Shown in pieces: positions 1 through 10,639 of a stretch of DNA of 64,000 nt. Made by a program: the position numbers and the translations under genes. The notes below the pieces were generated by a model, which had not been told where the DNA came from, did not search any database, and was given only the letters and a program-made list of their open reading frames with translations. The stretch comes from Albugo candida (Eukaryota > Oomycota > Peronosporomycetes > Albuginales), in the NCBI GenBank assembly GCA_040437565.1, contig JBDOQK010000001.1, positions 930,001-994,000 on the forward strand, in the 5' to 3' direction. Each line of letters opens with the position of its first letter. Positions within the stretch are counted from its first letter, which is position 1.

Positions 1-1
1 T

Positions 2-130
2 TGCATGCAACCGACTTGCATCGAATTTAACATGTTCGACTTGTTCAGCAAGTCAGTATCAGAAGCCCTCCCAGATATGTTCTGGTCTCTCGATCTGCGT
101 GAAAGCTCTTCAATCAGCTCCTTCCAATGA
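2..130 (+). CDS. 3' end of an unidentified gene (partial)
   Basis: An open frame enters from the left edge and runs 42 codons to a TGA. The peptide is mildly acidic and serine-rich near its end (it closes with SSSISSFQ) and carries the segment DMFWSLDLRESS. I do not recognise the family. The beginning lies outside the window, so neither start nor domain content can be judged. It could also be the last exon of a longer spliced gene. Confidence 0.4.
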   Translation, partial: CMQPTCIEFNMFDLFSKSVSEALPDMFWSLDLRESSSISSFQ

Positions 131-1065
131 CGCGTATATGATGAAATACTTTTGATATAAAATGAAGAGTGACAAGACAAAGCGGCCGCTTTTCAACTTA
201 TTCGCTTGATTGTACAGAGCTCACATCTTTCGCCAAATTGGTACAAAATGCTCATATTTTTGCATTGATTTCTACCCGTTCTAACGTTAAGTTTTCTGAT
301 TGCGCTTTGCAGATAATTCTTGAACGTGAATCTCCAAAGAAAAATTTACGGGCTTGCGACTATCCAGAATTCATCTTTGTAATACATACGAGCACATTTC
401 AACTCGCCTTCTCGTCAGAATTTCTCCTCTCTGTTTCTTCAATGAAAATTCATAACACATGGTCACGACGTTCGTCAACGTCTCAAGCCCAGATCATTGC
501 TTTATTTAACTCATGTTCAACATATTGAATGCAGGAACCTCGCATTTCACTTAAACGGTCGATTCGGCTGCGAGAAATTGTTGAGTCTTGATGAGAGCTG
601 AAGGTAGTTTTAGTCGCATATTATCTTCCATCCTTTTAACACAGGAAAGAAATTTCAAGCTGAATGCTAAGAATATCCGAAGTGTGAAAATGTCCAAGTT
701 TTGTCATCCCCGTCGGAATATTCGACACGAAGTGGCTACATTCCGCAAATTTGTCAAATTGTGCAATATCCTTCTTAGCCCAAGAAAGTGAGAACCGATA
801 CTCGTCGGCCATCAAGTCGATCATCTTGCGTTAGCTAAGCGGGGAGGTACCATTTGTCTCTGTTGTGTTGGAGACAAAGATTACACGCTTAACTTTATTC
901 TCGTACACGTTGTAGACCATTCTATTTATTCACCATGCTGACCTCACTCACCCCATCCGCTAAACTTCTGCAATGTGAGCACGTATTGTGACCTTCGTGT
1001 AACGGGAAGTGGTCCATATAGGTGTGATTCTATTTCGAGCCGCAGAGGCGGTTGAGATGATTGGC
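131..1065. other. Intergenic stretch, no supported gene
   Basis: Only short open frames without ATG context or recognisable motifs occur here on either strand. I see no RNA gene and no obvious repeat. It probably holds the 3' flanks of the partial gene on the left and of the minus-strand exon on the right. Confidence 0.5.
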
Positions 1066-1594
1066 CTACCTTTCACAAACTAGTTGCGTATCAAGTTTAA
1101 ATTTCTGCCATACCCCACCGCATTTTATCAAGTGATGATCATTCAAGAAAAAGCTTGTATCTGATTCAAGCAACTGAACATCGACCTGAAATTCATCGTT
1201 AAGGATCAAAGCTTCGTCATTTGGCTTGATAAGACCACACTTTATCACGTATACATATGCGTAAATCAGTTTGTCGAAAGAACCATACCATCGGACATCC
1301 CGTAGATACGAAAAAGCAATCTGCGCCTGAAAGCATTTCCACGGGATTAAGAAACGCACGCATGAAAGGATATCGTTTTGTACCATTCCAGCCAAGCTAG
1401 CATAACATGCAGAGTCGATCATCTTGTCAATTTTTTGATTGTATGTGTCAATCGATTTTAATTCTCCAGTTGGTAGCTTCAACATAGATTTCCGATCCTC
1501 GCAATTTGGAGTATATGGCAAATCTTTATCTAGTGCCGCCTCTAGTATTGGTGCTCGATACAGCCATTCCAATGAAAGATCGACTGCTAAAGAA
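1066..1594 (-). CDS. Terminal exon of an unidentified protein
   Basis: About 175 codons stay open and close with TAG. The composition (Trp, Tyr, Cys and hydrophobic patches such as LRDVRWYGSFDKLIYAYVYV) looks like real protein. No ATG begins the frame; a TTAG splice acceptor at about 1595-1598 would open it, so this is probably the last exon of a gene whose earlier exons lie further right (about 1600-2000) and could not be placed. No family is recognised and no signal peptide can be assessed. Confidence 0.4.
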
Positions 1595-2237
1595 CTAAGA
1601 TCGTTTCATTTTAGAAGTGCCAGCCGAGTATTAGAAGGCGCATGGCATGATCGTAGCAGCCCAAATCCAAACTTTCGATCTCTGACTCTGGATCCTCACA
1701 ACATCACCGTACATATACAAAATCTTCATAGATTATGGAAGCAAAACAGAAAGAAAATGCTTCCGTGTCACATCCCACTATACTCCTTCCAAGCAGGCCT
1801 TCCCACTCTATCATATTTCGAATATACTGGCAAGGCGGCACACGGCATTAGCATTGTTTTCAGTCTTGACAAACGGCACAAGATCAATTGTACTGCTAAG
1901 ATGAATAACCGAAATCAAAAATTTACTTATTCTTGAGCTGAAAAGCTTTCACCTTGCAATTGGGCTTTTTCAGAGTAGTGGGTTTCAAAAGGTGAACCAA
2001 CTTGTCCTGTAAGTATCTTGTAGATGGTTCGCCAACATGCTCCATGGACTTGGAGGACACACAATTATACTCATACACTCGATAAGAAAGTGTACGCTGG
2101 ACTTTTACCTACAATACGCATTGTATTAGCTCTTCATGATTCTTTCGATTACATCACATCTGTCGCCACGTTGATACGACGGAGGGTTCTTGTCGACCGA
2201 ATACATTCACGCAACTTCCGATTGTAGCGCCAGAAGT
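1595..2237. other. Unassigned region upstream of the UBR7-like gene
   Basis: It probably contains unplaced 5' exons of the minus-strand gene and the promoter of the plus-strand UBR7-like gene. A plus-strand open frame at 1439-1936 overlaps the minus-strand exon and looks like its antisense shadow. Nothing else is supported. Confidence 0.4.
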
Positions 2238-3426
2238 ATGAGTTCCGAGTCGAATGAAGAGATAGAAAAGTGTGAAGCAAGAGAAGAGGAAGAGGTAACT
2301 CTTCCCGAAGTGATCCAGCGCGATAAGCTGATGGTGGATACCGCAAATGCAGTGCTAGGTGGTATCAGCGATACAAGCTGCACGTACCCCGCAGGTTATA
2401 TTCGTCAGGTACGTCCATGTCTCCATCAAAACTATCGGTGCTATTATCTACCACTTTTAGCCTGTCTATGCTTGCGTGACATGTCTTTCATCTGGATCTG
2501 ACATTTCTGGTATCTGTCTGGTAATGATAACCACTGCCAGTACTCTGCATTTCTAACGAATTGATCTGAAACATCAGGCATGCAGTTATCGTTGTCATCA
2601 TGAACACGAATTGATCGAGCTTTACACTAAAAGAGATTTTCGTTGTGACTGTGGAAACTCACGTTTTGCATCCCCTTGCACTCTTTTTCCAATCAAAGAC
2701 TCGATAAATGAAAAAAATACGTATTCGCAAAATTTCGAGGGTAAATACTGCGTTTGCCATCGTCCATACCCGGATCCAGAACGAAAGAGTCCCGAAGTGA
2801 TGATACAATGTGTCATTTGCGAGGACTGGTTGCATGAAGTACATCTATTCTCTGCTGGAACGAAGAAAGAGGAAAATGCGAGCACACCTAATTCACCTGA
2901 AACAAGTTTAGTGATCCCAGAAGACTTTGATGAGTTCATATGCGTGGCGTGCATTGCTAAATTGCCATTTCTGAAATTATATAACAATGAAGATGTATCG
3001 GCTTCGAGCGAATGCAAACTTGCTGAGCTGCGTCTTGGAAAGAAAGCTTCACGTAGTGAGGCACTAGAGCCAATGTTCTGGCATAGTGGCTGGCGAAACT
3101 CACTTTGTAGATGCGTTGATTGCCTTAATTTGTATCAAGATCACAAAATTTCTTTCCTACTGGATTCTCAGGACACCCTTCAAGCCTACGAAGAGAATGC
3201 AAGGCAGCACAGTGAACAAGATTCAGAAGAAGCTGCCGAGAAAGCTTTCAAGACACAATTATCTCATGAGCAACAAATCGAAATGGCGATGGGCTACCAT
3301 CATATGAAAACACAGCTCCAGACTTATTTGGGTGGATTTGCATCACAAAACAAGACAGTCAAAGCCGAAGACATCAAGGATTTTTTTACAAAGCTGCAAA
3401 AGAGCAAGCGACAAAGAACTTCATAG
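2238..3426 (+). CDS. UBR7: UBR7-like protein (UBR box plus PHD finger)
   Basis: Three exons (2238-2408, 2461-2520, 2578-3426) join in phase 0 to give 359 residues. The N-terminal UBR box is split over the exons: TCTYPAGYIRQ, then PVYACVTCLSSGS, then ACSYRCHHEHELIEL and the Cys-rich end FRCDCGNSRF. A PHD-type zinc finger follows (CVCHRPYPDP, MIQCVICEDWLHE, FICVACIAK). This order is that of the UBR7 family, described as putative N-recognin/histone H2B-linked E3 ligases; the activity here is inferred. The start is the first in-frame ATG after an upstream frame lacking one. The second exon is only 20 codons and is needed to restore the conserved cysteines. It ends 74 bp from the stop of the convergent CD36-like gene. 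Confidence 0.88.
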
Positions 3427-3500
3427 CAATCGAAATGGTAGAGCATCAACTGGGGCCGTCGATGTTGTCACAAAATCCTTCCCACTCGGCGAAATCTTCC

Positions 3501-5651
3501 TTATGCTCGTCGATGATACACGACCCCAATGAACACCAGGAATAATCCAAAGATTAGGCCAACCAGAAAAACTGGCAGAAAAGAAACGCCAAGACGTTTG
3601 AGTGATTTGAATGAACCAACTTTTGCTTCCTTTATTGACGCGCGTTCTTCTACCCAGTACATTGGATAAATCACTTCTGTCGTAAGTGATGGCCACACTA
3701 GATCAGACATGGAAGCTGAAGAATTTGTCACTGATTCTGAAAGCGCAAAACTTGCCATGAGCCGCTTTCTAGCAACCAAAGTTTTCCCCGTTGTTGGTTC
3801 AATATCCAAGTAGTTTTCGTATTTATCCGCATAAACCTTTTTGACTTTACCATCCGCATACAAAGATGCTTTGGTCGCTACTTTGCCATCAATAAGAGTA
3901 ATCTGCACGTCCTCAAGAAGCTTCTGATCTCCGTACAAAAACATTGGATACGAGACGTAGCATAAAAATCCAAGTGCGAAAGCCAGATTTTGCACTCCAT
4001 TCACCGGCACCCCAGTTCCTTTTCCATTGTTGCCCGGTGTATAGTGGAGTAATGTATCATTTGGAGCAAATCGAATCAGCTCAATACCACTCTCTTTACT
4101 CAAATCTCTCGTGTTCATCAACGTCACATTCTGCTTGCTTTGCGTTGTGTACATGGCATATGTGTTGGACGGAATCGAGTCTCGTGGACCGGCAAGAGTC
4201 GTAAGCTGAGGTTGCACTCCTTTTCCATCTCCACCCGTGACGTTCGCACATGTCAAATTGGATGGACGCATGGCACAATTGGAATACGATCCAAACGCTG
4301 CGATCTCTTGTAAAGTAGGATTGCGACGTGATCCCAAATCGGCCCATAATGGAAAAGATGTGTACCCATCAAATTCCTCATACTCACCAAGGTAAGTCGC
4401 GTCATCGCAGCCTGTACGTTGCGTATATCTTTTGAGCAACTGTGGTGGTGGTGAAGATGAGGAAGTTAGCCGTGACCAATCAACACCTGACTCTTCCACA
4501 GCACCAGAGAGGGGTGCAACACAAAATCCGCTTGAAGCACACCGACGACAAGTAGATGCAGTGAAATTGGAAGCTGCTGCAGCTCCATAAGTGCCAGCAT
4601 AGATGGACTCAACTTGATCACATAGCGGATTGTTGTACACGGACACAACTGCAGCTGCTCGTTTGCACAATTTGCAAGCGTTGAAGATTGCTGAACAGGC
4701 TGGGTTTCTGCCGTCCGCAGCACAAGCATCACATTGATTAGTCAACTGCCGCTTTTGGCATGCAAGATGCTGCGTGCCAAGAGCTAAACCAGCCAAAAAG
4801 CTTGGATAGCCCATTGACCATTCACGAATGCTATGAGTCACGAGAATGCCATTGTATGCAAATCCACTAAGGTCTAGATTCGCAAGGGCGCTTGGTCCAC
4901 CAAGAAGAAACCTCGGTAAATTAGTGGCCACCAAAGTCATTGCAGCTGGATCTAGAGAGTTTAACCCGTTCAAAAATCGCATCATCCGTGGACCATAGAG
5001 TGTAACAGAAGTCGCCAACTCGGTGAGACTTTGATTTGCACCAAAAGGTATCGACTGAAGCAGAGCAACCAGAAATCGGAATTCTCCTCCAGCTTGGGCA
5101 ATGACACTGAAATAGCCGGCATCAAAGCTTGTGATTGTGTCATTTTCTCGACAATTGGAGCAGCTTTGCGCCGGGTCAAAGGCGAAGTTGAAGTACTTTT
5201 TATATTGTACGCGATCACCCGCAAATGTGACATTGACCTTCTTTTCCCATTGTCGATAAACGTATGGACCTCGTTCTTGTACATTTAGCTTCTTGTTCTG
5301 ATTCAGGAATGCTCCAGTGTTGGTGACGTTGAAGACATGGTAGGCACGATAATAGGGATTGCAATCATCACAGTCACCATATGGGTCGATAAAAGCCTCA
5401 TCGACGTCACCAGAATCACAGTAAAAGACCTTATTTTTGATCGAACGATTTACAATGGCGGGTACCGCGGTGCCGTAAATAATCCCAGTGATGGCTAGTA
5501 GTACACCCACAATAATTAAAGCATAGCTCGCGACCCTCGTCTTCTTCTTTTTCTCGGGGCCTTGGTGATCACCGTCCAGTATAACTTCGGATGGCGACAC
5601 GAGTTTATCGTATGTGTCATTTTTTGGAGTCTTAAAGTCATCAAAGCCCAT
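3501..5651 (-). CDS. CD36/scavenger-receptor-B family membrane protein
   Basis: A single exon of 716 residues. A hydrophobic segment near residues 42-70 (ALIIVGVLLAITGIIYG) and another near the C-terminus (FLVGLIFGLFLVFIGVVY) give the two-anchor, large-ectodomain topology of CD36/LIMP-2 proteins. The ectodomain shows YHVFNVTN and QERGPYVYRQWEK, matching the conserved early CD36 region, and several N-glycosylation sequons. Family members bind or take up lipids, lipoproteins or ligands; the ligand here is unknown. It is longer than animal members (about 470-520) because of a Cys-rich insertion around residues 295-380. The start ATG at 5651 begins MGFDDFKTPK; the frame continues 19 codons upstream without another ATG. 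Confidence 0.85.
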   Translation of the reverse strand: MGFDDFKTPKNDTYDKLVSPSEVILDGDHQGPEKKKKTRVASYALIIVGVLLAITGIIYGTAVPAIVNRSIKNKVFYCDSGDVDEAFIDPYGDCDDCNPYYRAYHVFNVTNTGAFLNQNKKLNVQERGPYVYRQWEKKVNVTFAGDRVQYKKYFNFAFDPAQSCSNCRENDTITSFDAGYFSVIAQAGGEFRFLVALLQSIPFGANQSLTELATSVTLYGPRMMRFLNGLNSLDPAAMTLVATNLPRFLLGGPSALANLDLSGFAYNGILVTHSIREWSMGYPSFLAGLALGTQHLACQKRQLTNQCDACAADGRNPACSAIFNACKLCKRAAAVVSVYNNPLCDQVESIYAGTYGAAAASNFTASTCRRCASSGFCVAPLSGAVEESGVDWSRLTSSSSPPPQLLKRYTQRTGCDDATYLGEYEEFDGYTSFPLWADLGSRRNPTLQEIAAFGSYSNCAMRPSNLTCANVTGGDGKGVQPQLTTLAGPRDSIPSNTYAMYTTQSKQNVTLMNTRDLSKESGIELIRFAPNDTLLHYTPGNNGKGTGVPVNGVQNLAFALGFLCYVSYPMFLYGDQKLLEDVQITLIDGKVATKASLYADGKVKKVYADKYENYLDIEPTTGKTLVARKRLMASFALSESVTNSSASMSDLVWPSLTTEVIYPMYWVEERASIKEAKVGSFKSLKRLGVSFLPVFLVGLIFGLFLVFIGVVYHRRA

Positions 5652-6154
5652 TGTTGATGTCAAAGTTCTGTTTGACCGCTCTCTGTATCCACAGTCGAAA
5701 TTAGACAATGAGGCTGCAAAAGGTGCCTAATGAGCGAGTTGGGAAGCAAAGGTCTATGATGCATCCTCTAATTATCTTACATCAATTAAAGAGTCCGATA
5801 GACAGAAAGTACCGAACGATGATTTATGCATGCGCTTCTTTTATTGTAGAGATTAGATACGATACAGTACTTGCGCCATTTACGCAGAATACAAAATATC
5901 ATCCTAAACTCAATGATGGCGACATAAGGTATGTGTGACGTGCGTCAAAGATGGAAAATATGTATTGCTGATACTGTTTAACGCAGTCAACTTCCCATCA
6001 GATGGATAATTAGTGATACGAGAAAATCTCTATAATGAGATCGTGCGCGTAAATAATCTGCTGCAAGCGATTACGACCTCCACGGGCAAGATAATTGCCA
6101 TGACCGACCCATCCTCCATAATGTGGGCATTATGATACCGGTATTTACAGTATA
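5652..6154. promoter_or_regulatory. Shared 5' region of CD36-like and CSN2 genes
   Basis: These 503 bp separate two divergently transcribed starts, so they must hold both promoters and 5' leaders. No TATA box or known motif stands out. Short open frames here have no support. Confidence 0.45.
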
Positions 6155-8074
6155 ATGTCGGATGAAGAAGATTATGAATTCGATTACAGCGACGATGATG
6201 AGCAGATGGAAGACGCTAATGGTGATCTTCATGTGCAAATAGAAAATCAATACTACAATGCCAAGCAGTTTATGGAGGAATTTGGAAGTGATCACGAAAA
6301 AACTTTGCAAGCACTTGAAGAAGTTCTTCAGTTACAGCAGGAAGAATCGGATTGGGGATTTAAAGCATTAAAACGCATTGTGAAGCTCCATTTTGATAAA
6401 AAGGAGTACGATGATGCTATTTCCCGTTACGAGGAGCTACTGGGATACACAAAGAGCTCTGTTACACGAAACGTCGGCGAAAAAGGGATCAATTCTATCC
6501 TGGATCATGTATCTACCAGCAAGGTCTTATTCTTGGCGAATATTGCACAGCACAACAAATCATCACACTAAATGTGCTGCTAGAATTGGGAAATATTGCA
6601 ACGATTCTATGAGACTACACTCGAAACACTCAAGGAAGCTCGTAACGAGGCACGTAACTATTCTATTTTACAGGCGTCAATCGGACTAAGAAGCTCTCAT
6701 TGTAGCGACTTTGGTTCAAAACGAACTTAAAACTCGGCAATTTGCTGTATGAAATCGGAGACTATGCGCGGCTGACTAAAATCATTAAAGAGCTTTTACT
6801 CTCATGTGACGATGAGGATAGCGAGGATGGAGTGAAGAAAAACACTCAGGTACATTTCCGAAACCAAAAGGCCGAATTCTAAAGCTACTTGGTAGCTTCT
6901 TGAAGTATACGCGCTGCAAATCCAAATGTACACGTCTGAAAAAGATAATAAGAAGCTCATGTCGATGTATGAGAAAGCATTGAGGACAAAGTCTGGTGTC
7001 GCACATCCAGTAAGNNNNNNNNNNNNNNNNNNNNNNNNNNNNNNNNNNNNNNNNNNNNNNNNNNNNNNNNNNNNNNNNNNNNNNNNNNNNNNNNNNNNNN
7101 NNNNNNNNNNNNNNATGAGGATAGCGAGGATGGAGTGAAGAAAAACACTCAGGTACATTTCCGAAACCAAAAGGCCGAATTCTAAAGCTACTTGGTAGCT
7201 TCTTGAAGTATACGCGCTGCAAATCCAAATGTACACGTCTGAAAAAGATAATAAGAAGCTCATGTCGATGTATGAGAAAGCATTGAGGACAAAGTCTGGT
7301 GTCGCACATCCAGTAAGTTGTAGAGTGATCGTTATACACCTCATGTCATCATTTACAGAAAATTATCGGCGTGATTCGGGAATGCGGGGGCAAGATGCAC
7401 ATGATGCAGGTATAGCCGCATCTAAACCGAGATGGATTGTACAAGACTTGAGAAGTATACTGCTGGTTTAGGGAGATTGGGATAAGGCCCGGAGTGATTT
7501 TTTTGAAGCTTTCAAAAACTACGATGAAGCTGGAGAACCTCGACGATTACAGTGCTTGAAATACTTGGTTCTAGCCAATATGTTGAGCGAGTCGAAAGTG
7601 AATGTCTTTGATTCGCAAGAAGCCAAACCGTATGAAAATGACGGAGAAATACTAGCGATGACGCAGTTAACTGATGCTTTTTTACACGACGAGATCAAGC
7701 ACTTTGAGCAAATCCTGAACCGCAACAGAGCGGCAATTATGGACGATCCTTTTATCAGGCATTACATTGACCAGCTACTTCGAACTATAAGATCAAAAGT
7801 CTTGTTGAAAATCGTCAAGCCTTACAAACGAATGGATACACATTACATTGCAAGAGAATTAAATGGAATATCAGTATCAGAAGCGGAATCATTGCTCGCC
7901 TCTCTAATCTTGGACCATAAAATCGAAGCCCGCATTGATCAAGTGAAGCATACACTTGTACTGCTCGAAAAAACTCAGCAGCAAGAGCGATTCCAATCTT
8001 CTCTCCAGAAATGGTGCAGCAGCCTCGAAAGAGCTCACGCGCTAACAATGAAACGTATCAGCGCGACCATATGA
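6155..8074 (+). CDS. CSN2: COP9 signalosome subunit 2
   Basis: Six exons: 6155-6523, 6584-6649, 6706-6849, 7199-7312 (also as 6896-7009 left of the gap), 7359-7409, 7472-8074, giving 448 residues, close to the usual 443. The acidic start (DEEDYEFDYSDDDEQ), the TPR-like repeats (WGFKALKRIVKLHF, VTRNVGEKGINSILDHVSTS, ECGGKMHMM, FEAFKNYDEAG) and a C-terminal PCI domain (CLKYLVLANML, DSQEAKPY, IMDDPFIRHYI) match CSN2 throughout. CSN2 is a scaffold of the complex that removes NEDD8 from cullins. Intron 2 (6650-6705) appears to begin with GC rather than GT. Exons 3-4 appear twice around a 100-N gap; this is an assembly overlap, not a duplication in the gene. Confidence 0.93.
7015..7114. other. Assembly gap with duplicated flanks
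   Basis: Exactly 100 N. The 203 bases before it (6812-7014) are repeated without visible difference after it (7115-7317), covering the end of exon 3, intron 3 and exon 4 of CSN2. This is the signature of two overlapping contigs placed end to end. Confidence 0.93.
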
Positions 8075-8220
8075 TCCAATATACAAACAAATACGGTGCG
8101 GATGAGTTGAATGCTGTCGATATAAAATTCGTAAATACAGCCGCTTTACTTGATCTCGCATTACTCGCCTTCCCGAAAACATCAGAAGGCGACTGCTTCA
8201 TCTCATTCCGTCCACAGTAT

Positions 8221-10422
8221 CTACATGCCCCTTTGTAGGTCCCTTTTGGCCAAAGTCCATGCACTTCCGATGCATAAAAAGGACCAGACTGACCACAGTA
8301 GACAGAACCGAAATCCAAGTCGATAAGCACACGCTTCATCACAATATTCAAAATAGCTGCCAGCCGTTCGATGTTTTGCCAACATTGCTTCCATGATCCA
8401 TCCTGTCAGATAAGGAGATAAAGAATAGCCGAAAAGATTGAATATCATCACTGAGAGGCTAGATGCTAAAGCACGATACTGAGGTGGAACAACAGAAATA
8501 AATATTCCTGTACAAGCTGGTAAAATAGAGCCCCCGAAAAACAACAGCAGCCATAGGAAGAGCGCAGTGACGTAAATGTCGTTCAAAAAAGTCGTGATTG
8601 AAGCAATCACAAAGGCGATGACTCCAAGTACCATACAGATACCAAGGGCTTTAGCCCGTTGCTCGGGTCCTAGATACCCACCGTAACGGTCAACAAGCCA
8701 TCCGCCGAAAAAAACTCCCATGATGGGCCCAGTTCCTGCTACGAAAACAAACAACACATTGACTAAATGCTTGGAGGCGTGCAAAGACTTGATCATGAAA
8801 ATCGTGCTCCAGTATTGTACCCCAGTGACAACAAAATACACAGCTGTCAGTCCAAACACAATGAGCCCGAAAACTGGAATCTGCATGAGGGTGATAAATC
8901 CTTGCCGCAATGATACCACAGGATATCGCTCATATACTTCATCTTCAAACGCTTGGGCCACGGGGGAACATCCACCGGATATAATATCAAGCGCTCCATA
9001 GTTTGAGGATGCTGTAGAGCTTATGCCTCTCTCGTCATTGCTGCTCAAAGCATTATCAAAAACCTTTGATGATGTGCACTCTTCAATTGTATCGGAAGCT
9101 TGTTGAGATCCCCTTTGATCCGCCTTGAATCCTTCAAAAAATAAACGGTCCACTGGATTCGTTCTAGACAGACCACTAGAAAAACTTCGGTGGGTAGGAG
9201 ATCGTGAATCCAACTCTGTCTGATTATAATGATGTCGTTGATTCGCGACAAGTTGGCGCATCCCACGTTGACTACTACTTCCGTACATGCCTGCGCTTGC
9301 AAGCAAAGCATCTTCTTCGTCATGCCGAGACGAAGTTCGACTCGTGGGTGGAGTTGGCAGAAAAGATACGCCTTCCGTACGCCCGCAAATATGACTCAAA
9401 TCGGATGAGTTTACATGTCGTGATCTTCTTTCATGGTGTCGCCGGCCAGAAGTCATGTAGTCATGCCTGTTTGACCATGAACGGGCCACAGCAGAAAGCT
9501 TGTGCTCGTGCTCGTGCTCGTGCTTATGTATTCCCAGCAGTATAACTTCTCCATTCGATTCAGGTATCCTGGAGTCTGATTGAGGATCCTGGCGAGCAGA
9601 AGAAAGCAGTTTTGAGCTCTCACAATCTTCTACACCGCTCTCACTACTGCAAGAAGTAGTAGCTGAAAAGTCCAATTCGTTTCGTACCACCAAATGTTTA
9701 CTGGGTATAAAGAAAACAGCAATCATAATCGGACACATCCAAACAAACTGCACTATAAATGGCCACCTCCAAGCCTCCAATCCCGCGAATCTGAACACCG
9801 CACCCCCATAATGACGTACTCCGATCCAGTTCGACACAGTTCCGAGCAAGTAACCCAACATGACTCCCATTGGAACGCTTCCCTGCAAGTAGCTCATCCA
9901 AGTTGCAACCTGCTCGCGTGGTGCATACTCATCCACCCATAAAGGAGTGTATATGCACGGAAAAGCTTGCGTGAAACCAATTAAAGCCCGCGCTGCTATC
10001 ATCAGACTGGCTACATTAAAAGTAGTGGACGCATCCTCTTTAGTTGGTGTGCATGCAAGCACAAGCACAGCCAAATTATTGAAAATAAGCGTTAGTCCTA
10101 AAATATGTTTCGGATCGAAATGATGCAAACAAAAAGCTCCAAAGGGAGAAGCAATGCTAAGTGCGAGATAGACGACACCGCCCAGAGCACCTTGTTCTGT
10201 CGCACTCATTTGCAGCGATACGCTTAATTCATCCAACAAACAAGGAATCGCGCCTGCCTCGAAGTAGATGATCACTTGTGTCAGTATTAAATACTTAAAA
10301 AGGTATGACGCATCTCGGCGATTGTGATCCATAAACTCGCGTTTATTCCGCGCAGCATCCATAGGCAGTAGCCCGGATGCGTCCTCTTTCATCAAGTCGT
10401 ATGTATCCTCTACCACAACCAT
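8221..10422 (-). CDS. Major facilitator superfamily transporter, spinster-like
   Basis: A single exon of 733 residues. Six hydrophobic helices lie in roughly residues 40-235 (for example VIIYFEAGAIPCLLDEL, SLMIAARALIGFTQAFP) and six more in 505-725. They are separated by a hydrophilic loop of about 270 residues rich in Ser, His and acidic stretches, including a run of HE repeats (HKHEHEHEHK). The first-helix region resembles spinster-type (Spns) lipid or organic-anion carriers, but substrate cannot be read from sequence. Family members usually have about 500 residues; the excess is the central loop, a likely regulatory or interaction site. The ATG at 10422 is clear. It converges with CSN2, ending 146 bp from its stop. 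Confidence 0.82.
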   Translation of the reverse strand: MVVVEDTYDLMKEDASGLLPMDAARNKREFMDHNRRDASYLFKYLILTQVIIYFEAGAIPCLLDELSVSLQMSATEQGALGGVVYLALSIASPFGAFCLHHFDPKHILGLTLIFNNLAVLVLACTPTKEDASTTFNVASLMIAARALIGFTQAFPCIYTPLWVDEYAPREQVATWMSYLQGSVPMGVMLGYLLGTVSNWIGVRHYGGAVFRFAGLEAWRWPFIVQFVWMCPIMIAVFFIPSKHLVVRNELDFSATTSCSSESGVEDCESSKLLSSARQDPQSDSRIPESNGEVILLGIHKHEHEHEHKLSAVARSWSNRHDYMTSGRRHHERRSRHVNSSDLSHICGRTEGVSFLPTPPTSRTSSRHDEEDALLASAGMYGSSSQRGMRQLVANQRHHYNQTELDSRSPTHRSFSSGLSRTNPVDRLFFEGFKADQRGSQQASDTIEECTSSKVFDNALSSNDERGISSTASSNYGALDIISGGCSPVAQAFEDEVYERYPVVSLRQGFITLMQIPVFGLIVFGLTAVYFVVTGVQYWSTIFMIKSLHASKHLVNVLFVFVAGTGPIMGVFFGGWLVDRYGGYLGPEQRAKALGICMVLGVIAFVIASITTFLNDIYVTALFLWLLLFFGGSILPACTGIFISVVPPQYRALASSLSVMIFNLFGYSLSPYLTGWIMEAMLAKHRTAGSYFEYCDEACAYRLGFRFCLLWSVWSFLCIGSAWTLAKRDLQRGM

Positions 10423-10639
10423 TCCTTACGTCTTCTATATCACTTACAGGAGGTATGTGGACAAGAAGCTTCGATCGTGTATAAATCGCCAATGCGATGG
10501 AAGTTATACAACGCAACGTGGTTCCACTTTTTGAAATCCAACGATCGTCCATGCTGTAAAAATAGAAGCAGAGCCTTTTTATTCCTGGCGTAAGCACACA
10601 AAAACAAACTTATCAAAGCGACTTGCTCGTAGGTGCGCT

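Noticed and set aside
1439-1936. A 165-codon plus-strand frame
   Set aside because: It overlaps the more protein-like minus-strand exon and starts without a convincing ATG.
7115-7317. Second copy of CSN2 exons 3-4 as a tandem exon duplication
   Set aside because: No difference from 6812-7014 is seen even in the intron, and it directly borders a 100-N gap; an assembly overlap explains it better.
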